From Tuctoria greenei (lineage: Eukaryota > Streptophyta > Magnoliopsida > Poales > Poaceae), in NCBI GenBank assembly GCA_036927565.1, contig JAYESD010000001.1, positions 115,363,110-115,427,109 on the forward strand: 64,000 bases of DNA, in the 5' to 3' direction. The notes beneath the pieces are model-generated. The model had not been told where the DNA came from. It did no database searches and saw nothing but the letters and a program-made list of their open reading frames with translations. The translations under genes and the position numbers were made by a program. Below, in pieces: positions 54,722 to 64,000 of the stretch (the first letter of the stretch is position 1; each line of letters starts with the position of its first letter).

Positions 54722-56480
54722 TCACTTCTTTAGAAGATTTTCGTATGAGCTAACTTTCACAGGCACTGACCAAGGAGTAGTCGTTGGAAGTTGGACACTA
54801 GCTTGTTGTTGAACCTGTTGTTCAACTGATTGCTCTTTACTACTAGCAACTTGCTCTAGTACTACTTCAAACTGTTGCTCAACTGGTTGCTCTTTACTAT
54901 AAGCTTGCTCTAGTACTGCTTTAAGCTGTTGTTCAACTGGTTGCTCTTGGTTATCTTTACTAGCAAGGTTACTATCATCCTTGCTGAGACATAGCGGGAG
55001 TGGATCTTCCTGGACTTTCGGCGAAGAAGATGGGGTTGCAGTCTTTTGAGATGCGATGGGGCTAGACATCGGCTTATAATCCAACACAACATCGCATTGA
55101 TGGCAAATGATTAATTGGTTGACAGCCTGCCCCAGAGTCATGATCCCCTCATGTGTGATGTGGTCTATTTCATAATCTACATAATCATGATCAATGATCT
55201 GAAGAACTTGCACCACAACATAATACAACAGAATTGAATTGCCGTTGAAGTCACGAAAGGCTTTGCCATAGCAGTGTCAACTTGTTTGTTTTCGTTCCTT
55301 GCTCTGCCGATCAGGAGAAGAAGATGACAAGATCTGTCCTTAACAATATCATTGGCAGCGAACTTATGGGACCCTGAGCCTGACACAGAACCTACGCTGC
55401 TAGGGTAGGGGGTTGGAGACACCAAATGCTCCTTAGCCACGGGAACCATCGTTGTACTCGGTGCCACTAATTGTCCCGATTCTCTAAGTTGATACATTAT
55501 TTCTTGCGCATTTTCCTTGACCTTTTGAGCAACCATTTCATCAAGTGTTTTCTTGAACTTCTCACGTCTTCTATATGACTCTTGATCCTTTGGGAAACCA
55601 TCTCTCCAGGACATCTCAGAAGAGATTGCTCGAACCCGTCCACTATGTTGAGGGTTTCCTAGGATAGCGGCAAGTTGGTCATTCTCTCTCTTTGGCTTGA
55701 AGAGACCCTTCGGTTGCTTTTCAATTACTTCTTTCATTGCTCTACTTCGTCCATAGAGTCGGGCTTTTCAAGTTTGCCCTCGCTGGTCAAACCTAATCGA
55801 GCCAAGACCCACCGCTGAGTTCTCTCTTTGCAGCCTTCTAACGGGTGAGGATTGCCACTACTGGTAGTTTCCTCTAATATCTTATTCTATTTCCGAACTT
55901 TGGGGCATATCCGGTAGACCCCAAGCGAGGATGGTATTTGTTATTTTTGGCAAGCTCTGACCTAGTTGCACTTAGGGCTTTAGCATCAGGTGTGGTATTT
56001 TGACGAACAAATTCTCGCCTCTGAGTTTGTGTGATTTTTCCCATCTTCTTTGGGCTAGGGACCTTATCGGCCTTAACATAAGTATTCATTTCACCGTTCC
56101 AGCCATGAAACTTCTTGCCGCAAGACACATTGTTGCTTTCTTTACAACTTCTTTGGTGCTTTTTGAGAACATGAATTGTTTCTTTATCCTCTCTCACAAC
56201 TCATTCTTGTTCTTCTTAGGTAATTTTCTCCAATTCTCGGTTGTGATCAGCACGAGCTCTCTAACAAGATAACCACATGCATTTTGGTACTTTGTAACTG
56301 AATCAAATGGTTCTTGGGGAAGCCCACCTGGACTGACACATGTTATGTATATTATGCGGTTCAATGGACCCTTATTTGGACCTCGCCGCCCTCATTTTTG
56401 CTTGAGTGAACCTAACGATTCAACCATTGGAGAGCCTTCTACAGTTTTAGGAGATGAAGTCCCCTCGTTGTCTTCACGAT
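54722..56480 (-). pseudogene. CACTA-3 Transposase_24-type protein, broken
   Basis: On the minus strand: an N-terminal block (56480-56200) with PLNRIIYITCVSPGG; 56197-55874 with SATRSELAKNNKYHPRLGST and GYAPKFGNR; 55737-55240 with AAILGNPQHSGRVRAISSEM and REKFKKTLDEMVAQKVKENA; and 55228-54722 with a tail of three EQPVEQQ-like repeats (near 54960-54820). The KYHPRLGS and GRVRAIS signatures are those of the Ptta/En/Spm protein family. Stops near 55800, 55880 and 56390 break it. It probably bound the element's subterminal repeats. Confidence 0.72.
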
Positions 56481-56536
56481 CAAGCTAGGTAAAAAAGAAT
56501 TATAAGACTTCATACACTTGACAACCAACATTAATT

Positions 56537-57390
56537 TATCGGTACCCTACATACCGGGTACCCCACGATACCGCAAGAAGTGCAAGAAAGTTCCACCCAT
56601 CAGAGTCAAAGGCCCTTGCAGGTTCCACAAGTCACGTTGCACCGGACCCGCTCCCCTCACATGGCTGGCTCCCGGGTTAACATGTGTAAAATAAGTCTGG
56701 AACAAAATTCCCAACCAAGGAAAGCTTCAGCGAGTACACGTGTACAATAGCCCCGAACCTAGCCCCTGTCAGAGAGGAGCTCCGGTACCGACACATGTAC
56801 AACAACCCCGGACCTACCCTCCCGTAAGGGAAAGCTCCGGATCTGCCACGTGTGGAGCCTCCGGACCTTCATCACCAACAGACATACAAGCCGATCATGT
56901 CCAATACAGACATTCAAGGACGGTTAAAGCAACAGTTACAAGGTCTGATAATGTGTCATTAATGCTATATTAATGACACACGATCAATGCACTGTTAATT
57001 GGGGTAACGCTGCCATGAAGGCACGTTACCACACTATTAATTATACTTAATACTCTTTAGATAGTCTTTTAGGTCATTAAGCACGCCAGGGCCACATGTC
57101 GGGCCAGACCAACTTTATAACGGTCAGTCCTCAGAACTATAAAAGGGCTGCACCGCACGAATGTAGACAGGCAAAGCTGATGGGATTGAACTTGATCCTA
57201 GCGAACATACTCGCTCAATACAATTACACAAACCCCGTGGAGTAGGGTGTTACGCTCAGGCAGCCCAAACCACGTAAATCCCTGAGGTCATCATCTTGAT
57301 ATTGATCTCTGCTTGCCCCAACCATAAAAGAACCTTCGCGGGCTGCTTCTCAACGGGTCCGGGGGAAGTGTCGTATCAAACACTTCGACA
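56537..57390 (+). repeat. 5' LTR of Tat element 2 (854 bp)
   Basis: It starts TATCGGTACCC (copy 1 has TGTCGGTAC, so the first dinucleotide is mutated) and ends CTTCGACA. A TATA box (TATAAAAG) lies at 57138-57145. Confidence 0.85.
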
Positions 57391-57392
57391 TT

Positions 57393-57410
57393 TGGCGCGC
57401 CAGGTAGGGG
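57393..57410 (+). other. Primer-binding site of Tat element 2
   Basis: TGGCGCGCCAGGTAGGGG lies two bases after the LTR end, probably matching tRNA-Arg (from memory). Confidence 0.75.
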
Positions 57411-57431
57411 GAGTCTTCCCGAGATCACAAG

Positions 57432-58961
57432 ATGGTGAATTCAGCTGCTGAATCTTCCAATTGCAACCATGCTGGACCACCTGCCGGAGGCAATTCCTCC
57501 AACGTCCAACAACCAGCAGGTGTCGTTGTTCCAGCAGGTGCTGTGGTACCACAACCACCATCTATTCTAGCAAACAATGCTGGTCGACAAGATGGAGCAT
57601 CTGCATCGATCACTACATCGACAAACAACAACCCCGAGCACACGCTCATTGCTGCACGCACTCTTCTGCAACATCCACCGCCTCCAGGTGCACCCCAGGG
57701 CGCTATGGAGCAGTGGAGGGATGATGTTGATCATTTGGTCGCAGCTGCGACTGCAGGCATCAGCAGCCAAGGTCCTCCTCCTTCGGGGCGAGCACCTTCA
57801 CAATGACGGACCATGTCTGGCCGACTTGGTCCGCAAGTCTCACAACAGAGGAGACGTGCTGCATCTCAGTAGGTGACTTCGTTGCTTCCTGGGGCACGAC
57901 GCACCCACACAATTATCACGATTCCGACTCATGATCTGCGGTCGAAACTGGATCGCCGATACCGGCAACAGGATGGCCGTGTCCACATTGAGCGTGTCGT
58001 GAGCGGCGAGAAGCTCGGGACAACCCTGCTCCTCAGGGAGTAGGAGGAGGCTGTTCTGCCCTGGCCATGCACTTACTTATGGTCAGGTGGCCACAGAAGT
58101 TTCGGCCCCACTTACCAGAGAAATTCGACGGGACTGTGAACCCCGCTTAATTTCTTCAAATCTACTCTACTGCCATACTGGCAGTGGGGGGTGATGAGGC
58201 TATAATGGCCAATTACTTCCCGTTGGCTTTAACTGGGACTGCAAGGTCCTCGTTCATGAGTCTTCCACCTAACTCCATTAATAGTTGGGCAACTATGCCA
58301 GCAATTCACTGCCAACTTCGGGAGCTCCTATACTCGGCCCGACACTGAATTGGATTTGTTTGCTGTAAAGCAAACGTCAGGGCAATCGCTATGGTCCTTC
58401 ATCCATCGATTCTCTCAGGTACGAAATACCATTCCTTCAATCTCGAGATCCTATGTTATTGTTGCATTCAGACAGGGTGTTCGAGATAAGAAGATGCTAG
58501 AGAAGCTGGCTATTAAAGAAGTTACAAGCGTTACAAAACTCTTCAACCTAGCCGACAAATGCGCTAGAGCTGCGGAGGGCCGTGAAATGAACTCCAAGCC
58601 AGCTCCGGAGGCCAACCAGAAGTCCTCCAAAACTGAAGCCGCTACCTCCGGTAGTGGTAAGAAGAAGAAGAAGCCCAACGACAAAAAGAAGCTGTCGGCC
58701 GGCGCTCTAGCTGCTGCTGCTGCAGCTCCTGGAAGCCGGTGGCCACGCCATGAGAAGCGACCTTGTCCTTCATCAGAGGACGACAACAGTTCCAAAGCAT
58801 GGTGTCCGATTCACAAGACGAATTGACACAACTTGGAAGAGTGCCAGGAGGTCCAAAACCTTGCTGAGCGCTACCATAAGCGCCGAGAAGAAGCTCCTTT
58901 CCGTCAAAGGGAAGAAAAGCAAAAAGTCGAAGAAGCTCCGGCTGAAGAGGAGCTAGGTTTC
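57432..58961 (+). pseudogene. Tat element 2: gag
   Basis: The ATG at 57432 opens a Pro/Gln-rich N-terminus (GAPQGAMEQWRDDVDHLVAA), stopped at 57804. The central region is broken; 58350-58826 (SLWSFIHRFSQVRNTIPS and a Lys-rich stretch GSGKKKKKPNDKKK) is a readable C-terminal part, ending with a knuckle-like CPIHKTN. Compared with copy 1 the start codon is kept but more stops are present. Confidence 0.82.
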
Positions 58962-59159
58962 TAAGACCCCAAAAAGGTCTTGAAAGCCATTTACAACACT
59001 GTCGATGATGACTCCGACGCCTCTGACAACGAGCGTCGGAAGACCATGAACACCATCTATGGTGGTTCTTGGGACATCACCTCTTGTCGCATCCTCAAGA
59101 CAATGCGGCGGGACATGTCCATGGTAGCTCCTGCTGCTAAGGAATAACCACATCAGAAG

Positions 59160-59840
59160 TGGATGGATACACCTATCAGTTTCGATGCTTCAGACTGCCC
59201 CCAAAACATGACCGGGGCTGGTCAACTCCCGTTGATGGTGTCACCCACCATTAACAATATCCAAATCCACCATTTCATGGTGGATAGAGGTTCCGGGCTA
59301 AACCTCATAAGCTTTGATGCTTTCATTAAGCTTCAGCTCTGACCATCAAACCTTCGCCCATCCCGACTTTCTACGGAGTAGGTCCGGGAACCATTGCTCC
59401 TCTTGGTTCCATTACACTCCCAGTGACCTTCAGGACCCGGGTGAACTATAGAACCGAGAAACTGGTTTTCGACGTTGCGCAGATCAGTCTGCCCTTCAAT
59501 GCAATTTTGGGTAGGCCAACTTTATACAAGTTTATGGCTGCTGCCCATTATGGTTACTTGGTGTTGAAAATGCCGACACCCACGGGCGTTCTCCGGATCC
59601 GTGGAGATCATACCGCAGGAGTCACTGCACTGGAGGAACTCTATGCGCTTATCACAACGCAAGAAGAAGCATCTGGTAAGGAGCCAGCTACGAATCCTCC
59701 AAGCATTCTTCACAAAGGCTCTACCTATGCACATCGAGTGCAACCAAGCGGCAACACTGACATACCCGTCAAAGTTGCCCGAATTGGTTCTGATGGGGCT
59801 CAGACTATCTGTATATCAGGGGGTCTGAAAAACAAATAGG
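59160..59840 (+). pseudogene. Tat element 2: protease region
   Basis: The active-site segment reads HFMVDRGSGLNLISFDAF (copy 1: VLVDGGATLNLLS). A stop at about 59341 and a frameshift follow; 59423-59839 is open with NAILGRPTLYKFMAAAHYGY. The Asp is kept, the usual Ser/Thr-Gly after it is not. Confidence 0.7.
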
Positions 59841-59878
59841 AACTCACGCTCATCACTTTCCTTCGGGCTAATGTCGAC

Positions 59879-62232
59879 GTGTTTGCCTGGAAACCGTCAC
59901 AAATGCCTAGGATCACTAGGGAGGTGATTGAGCACAATCTGAAGATTTACCTAGACGCACGGCCTGTACACCAGAAGCCCCAGAAACAATCAATTGAGCG
60001 ACAAAATTTCATCCGACAAGAAATCAAGAAGTTGCTTGAAGCTGGATTCATCCGGGAAGTCTTCCATCCAAAATGGCTGGCAAACCCAGTTGTCGTACCC
60101 AAGGCCGGTGGGAAGCTTCAAATGTGTATTGACTACACCACCTTAAATAAGACATGTCCAAAAGATCCATTTCCACTACCTAGAATAGATCAGATAGTGG
60201 ACTCCACCTTCAGGTGTGAACTACTGTGTTTCCTAGATGCATATTCTGGATATCATCAAATCCAAATGTCTAAGGAAGATGAAGAGCATACTACCCTCAT
60301 AACAGTAGATGGATTGTATTGTTATACCGCCATGCCATTCGGTCTTAAAAATGCTGCTTCAACATTTGTGCGAGCCATGTAAAAAACATTTGGAGAGCTC
60401 ATTAGAGACTTGGTGGAGGTGTATGTTGATGACATCGTCGTGAAAATAAAAAACAGGGAGTCACTCCTTGACAACTTACAAGCCGTCTTCGACAAGCTGC
60501 GCACTACGCGCACCAAGCTGAACCCGGACAAGTGTGTTTTTGGGGTTAGCTCCGGAAAGCTTCTAGGGTTCTTTGTGACTCATCGAGGAACAAATCCGGC
60601 GAAGATCAAGGCTATAGAAGAAATGCGGCTCCCGACCCGCATTAAAGATGTCCAAAAGTTGACTGGATGTCTAGCTGCGCTCCGCCGGTTTATATCAAGA
60701 CTGGCAGAAGGGGCACTACCCATCTTCAAACTCTTGAGGAAGTCCGGACCATTTCATTGGTCTTAAGAAGCAGAAAAAGCATTTCAAGAGCTGAAGAAGC
60801 TCCTCACCACACGACCAATCCTGGTAGCTCCAAATCCTGGTGAGCCTTTACTGCTTTACATTTCGGCAACTACAGAGGTTGTCAGTATGGTCCTAGTCGC
60901 GGAAAAACCGGAGCCATCCCCAATTTAGGAGTCTAGACCCCTCCGGGAGGGTCCGAAGCTACCTAAAGGCGAGTCTGGGTACCAACCCTCAGACACGGAT
61001 CCTCAAGGCGAGATGCTGGAGGATCAACCTCCTTCAAACGAAGGAGTAACTGCTGCTGAACAAGAAGATCTGGACCCCTCTGGGAGGGTCCGGGTCACTC
61101 CAGAGGAAGCTCCCAGTTCCTTTGGCAGGGACCAGGAAATTCCAGAAGAAGATCCGGGACCCTCCAGTAGGGTACGGGTCGATGGAGAGGAAGCTTTGGG
61201 TCCTTCTGAAAGGGTCCGGACCATCTAGCGCCCTGTATACTTCATTAGTGAAGTACTCCACGACGACAAAACAAGATACATTGAGGTGCATAAACTGCTT
61301 TACACAGTTCTTATCACCTCAAGAAAGCTTCATCATTACTTCCAATCCCACAAAATCTCAGTGGTAACCTCTTTTCCACTGTGTGCAATTTTGCATAACC
61401 CAATTCTACTGGGAATATTGCAAAGTGGCCTGCGGAGCTGGTAGAATTCGATCTAGAATTCGTGTCGAGACATGCAATTAAAAGTCAAGCATTGGCTGAC
61501 TTTGTGGCAGAGTGGACTCCCTCTCTATCAAATCCTGGGGGCCACAGTGAGCAGAAACCAGAGCTCAAAGTTCCGGTATTCACTAAGCTTCATTGGACCC
61601 TCTACTTCGATGGCTCCGTGCAGAAGCAGGGGGTCAGAGCTAGAATCCTTCTCCTGGCTCCGACCAGAGAGAAGGTCAAGTACATGGTACACCTTGATTT
61701 CAAGGCAACCAACAATATAGCGGAGTATGAAGACCTCGTCTATGGACTCAAGGTGGCACTATCTTATGGTGTAAAACAGCTGTTGGTGAAGGGATATTCA
61801 CAACTCATCGTCAAACAAGTGAAAGGTGAATGCTCCTGTAATAATTCTCAATTAGCTGCTTATCTCCTTGTAGTCCAGAGGCTTCAGAAGGACTTCGAAG
61901 TCCTGGATCTCCATCATATTCAGCGCCTTCATAACTCCGAAGCCGATGAACTCTCGATGAAAGCCTCAACCGGAGCTCTGGCTCCTGACGGAATCTTCGT
62001 CCGGAGGTTGTCAAAACCAACAGCTCAGCCTGCCGAACTGAGTGAAAGGGGGCGAGACCATCACCTTGAAGCTGGCGGTCCCAGTGGCCCTGTTACCATG
62101 GCGTTCACCAAGTGTCGCAGGTGCTATCAGAAGCTCCGAGCAACCCAGCATGCAAGACTCAGAAGCTCAAGCTATCTCCGATGCATGGATCTCGGAGATC
62201 CGGAGCTACTTGAAAGACAATATCCTTCCTGA
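59879..62232 (+). pseudogene. Tat element 2: reverse transcriptase and dual RNase H
   Basis: RT reads at 59879-60766 with CIDYTTLNKTCPKDPFPLPR, FLDAYSGYHQIQMS and VEVYVDDIVVKIKN. A TAA at 60380-60382 and another stop at 60764-60766 interrupt it. The gypsy RNase H (60770-61450) is split by an acidic Pro/Glu-rich insertion (about 60900-61230) with repeated SGRVRVTPEEA / SSRVRVDGEEA / SERVRT units. The second, archaeal-type RNase H (61462-62232) has LYFDGSVQKQGVRARI, NNIAEYEDLVYGLKVA and KQVKGECSCNNSQLAAY. Confidence 0.85.
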
Positions 62233-62239
62233 AGACAGT

Positions 62240-63420
62240 GTATCCGCTGACCGGATTGTCAGATTGGCTAAAAGATACACGTTGGTAGAAGGGGATCTCT
62301 ACCGACACGGTGCTAATGGCATCCTAATGCGGTGCATTGCAAGGGAAGAAGGCCGCGATCTCCTCGCGGAAATCCATGGAGGTGAGTGTGGGAACCACGC
62401 ATCTTCTTGCACGCTGGTCGGTAAAGCCTTTCGGCATGGCTTTTACTGGCCTACAACACTTTAGGATGCGGTTGAGCTAGTGAAAAAATGTGAAGCGTTT
62501 CAGTTTCACGCCAAACAGATTCACACACCGGCTCAATCACTACAAATGATACCTCCTACATGGCAATTCGCTGTGTGGGGCATGGACATCTTGGGACCTT
62601 TCCCAAAAGCCATCAGAGGTTACATGTTCCTATATGTCGCCATCGACAAGTTCACCAAGTGGCCGGAAGCAACTCCAGTAGTAACAATCAACAAACAATC
62701 AACAATCAAGTTCTTGAAGTCCATTATATGCAGATTTAGAGTTTCAAACAAATTCATAACTGACAACGGAACTCAATTCACAAGTGCTGCATTCCAAGAA
62801 TATTGCGAAGACCTCGGCATTCAACTTAGCTACGCTTCAGTAGCTCATCCAGCAAGCAACGGCCAAGCCGAGAGAGCAAACGTAGAAATCTTAAAAGGAC
62901 TCAAGACACGCACATATGAGCGATTGAAAAAGCATGGAGCTAACTGGATTGAAGAGCTCCCTTCCACATTATGGGCGAATAGGACAACATCTAATCAGTC
63001 AACTAGGGAGACTCCATTTTTCTGGTGTACGGAGCTGAAGCAGTCTTTCCTCCGGAGATCACTTTGGGGTCCCTCCGGGTCCGGACCTTCAACACAGCCA
63101 CGCAGGACCAGCTCCCGCGTGAAGACCTTGACCTCGTCGACGAGAGAAGGTGCCAAGCAGCTGTTCGAAATGCACGTTATCACCAAGCGCTCCGTTGCTA
63201 CCATCAAAGGCATGTGCGTGACCGACAGCTTGAAGAAGGTGACCTGGTGCTCCGGAAGATACTAACTCGTGAACGGATGAACAAACTTTCCCCCAACTGG
63301 GAGGGTCCCTTCCGAGTCACTATAGTATCCCAACCATGGTGCGTTCGCTTGGTGACTTAGGATGGGATCCCACTTCCCAGTCCTTGGAACATCGAGCACC
63401 TCCGTAAATTTTATGCTTAG
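62240..63420 (+). pseudogene. Tat element 2: integrase
   Basis: The core reads WGMDILGPFPKAIRGY (first Asp), FITDNGTQFTSAAFQEY (second Asp) and ASNGQAERANVEI (Glu), so all three acidic residues are present. A stop at about 62462 lies between finger and core, and a frameshift near 63020 separates the core from the C-terminal part (63025-63360, LSPNWEGPFRVTIVSQP), which ends at the stop 63418-63420. Confidence 0.85.
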
Positions 63421-64000
63421 AATTATGGAGGTGAGTCTATAATTACATACAATGCATGTTGTAGAGTCATTATACAAAGACGAGCAAGTCCTCCGGGAGA
63501 ACATTTGGACCCCTCCGGGAGGGTTCGGGAAGTTCAAGTAACACTTGACATAGTCACATCACTTAAAGTGTAACTACTTGCTCTGGGCTAGCACAAGATG
63601 TATAGCACATTTAGCTTGGTCCAACACCCTAAGTGTGTCCTTGTCTCCCCTGTAATCCGGACCTATAATGAAAGGCATTGTTATGTGAAAACAGACTCCA
63701 CATGCATTTACCTTTTGTGCAAGGATCAATATATCAAATTTTGACCCCACTTGTCTATAATGAAGTTGTGCAAATATTTTTGAGCTTTTTTCCAAGTAAT
63801 TAACATGCATTACAAGCCTTATTGATAGTGTTTTTGGATCTTAACATTGCTACATAGTCTACTTGCCTGAACGCCAAGCCAACATAGGTCTGGAGTGTGC
63901 TATCAAATTAGCCTGGTCCTGCACCCTAAGTACGCCACTCTACCTACACACCGGTAGGCCTCAGTAGGTTGAGTACTAAAAAGGCATGCAGATCTAGGAA
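63421..64000 (+). other. Tat element 2: start of 3' spacer
   Basis: Non-coding; related on the opposite strand to 10990-11608 of copy 1. A minisatellite and antisense ORF like those of copy 1 would be expected beyond the window end. Confidence 0.7.

Larger units (their letters stand above)
52568..56536 (-). mobile_element. CACTA-3, left part, interrupted by Tat element 2
   Basis: The left terminus is CACTACTATAATAAGC at 52568, followed by subterminal units. The coding part reads on the minus strand (Transposase_24-like then ULP1). The right end is not in the window because Tat element 2 begins at 56537. The right terminus and duplication should lie beyond the window end. Confidence 0.68.
56537..64000 (+). 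mobile_element. Tat-lineage Ty3/gypsy element, copy 2, cut by window end
   Basis: This is the same family as copy 1 but on the plus strand: 5' LTR 56537-57390, primer site, gag from 57432, protease, RT, dual RNase H, integrase to 63420, then the start of the 3' spacer. It is inserted in CACTA-3. Every domain has in-frame stops or frameshifts. Together with copy 1 it forms an inverted pair about 38 kb apart. Confidence 0.9.

Overview
This window is repeat-dense nuclear DNA of a flowering plant, almost certainly a grass. The evidence is a single host gene with GC-rich exons and AT-rich introns (a lipoxygenase) inside nested plant transposons: Tat- and Tekay-type Ty3/gypsy elements, a Ty1/copia element, L1-type LINEs, three CACTA elements, MITEs and a SINE. 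No prokaryotic, organellar, rRNA or tRNA gene was seen.

Layout. 1-8079: a Tekay-like chromodomain Ty3/gypsy element on the minus strand, cut by the window start. It sits inside an antisense coiled-coil ORF of a Tat-lineage Ty3/gypsy element (8080-18425, minus). 18426-18845: an LTR-like fragment with an internal duplication. 18880-20055: remains of a MYB/NAM-associated (PIF/Harbinger-type) gene. 20050-31715: an L1-type LINE on the minus strand, split inside its reverse transcriptase by a very young, apparently complete Ty1/copia element (21095-26672, target duplication GTAGT). 32287-38992: the host lipoxygenase gene on the plus strand, 8 exons giving 847 codons. Its fifth intron is swollen to 3.1 kb by two LINE 3' fragments. 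38993-41064: spacer with a MITE.

41065-51686: a 10.6 kb CACTA element (CACTA-2) defined by matching termini and a GGA/GGA target duplication. It contains another CACTA (CACTA-1, 41096-45754), a tandem pair of small unknown genes, a broken copy of a SUMO-conjugating E2 (UBC9-like) with introns, and a fragment of an Argonaute PIWI domain. 51960-52322: a SINE and a MITE. 52568-56536: left part of a third CACTA (CACTA-3) with Transposase_24-like and ULP1 (SUMO protease) remnants. It is interrupted by a second copy of the Tat element (56537 to window end, plus strand).

How it works together. The lipoxygenase is the only plausible working host gene, and the copia element is the only transposon with a complete coding frame. 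Everything else is decayed to some degree. The most interesting content is the host gene cargo in CACTA-2 (SUMO E2 plus Argonaute) a few kilobases from a CACTA carrying a SUMO protease domain.
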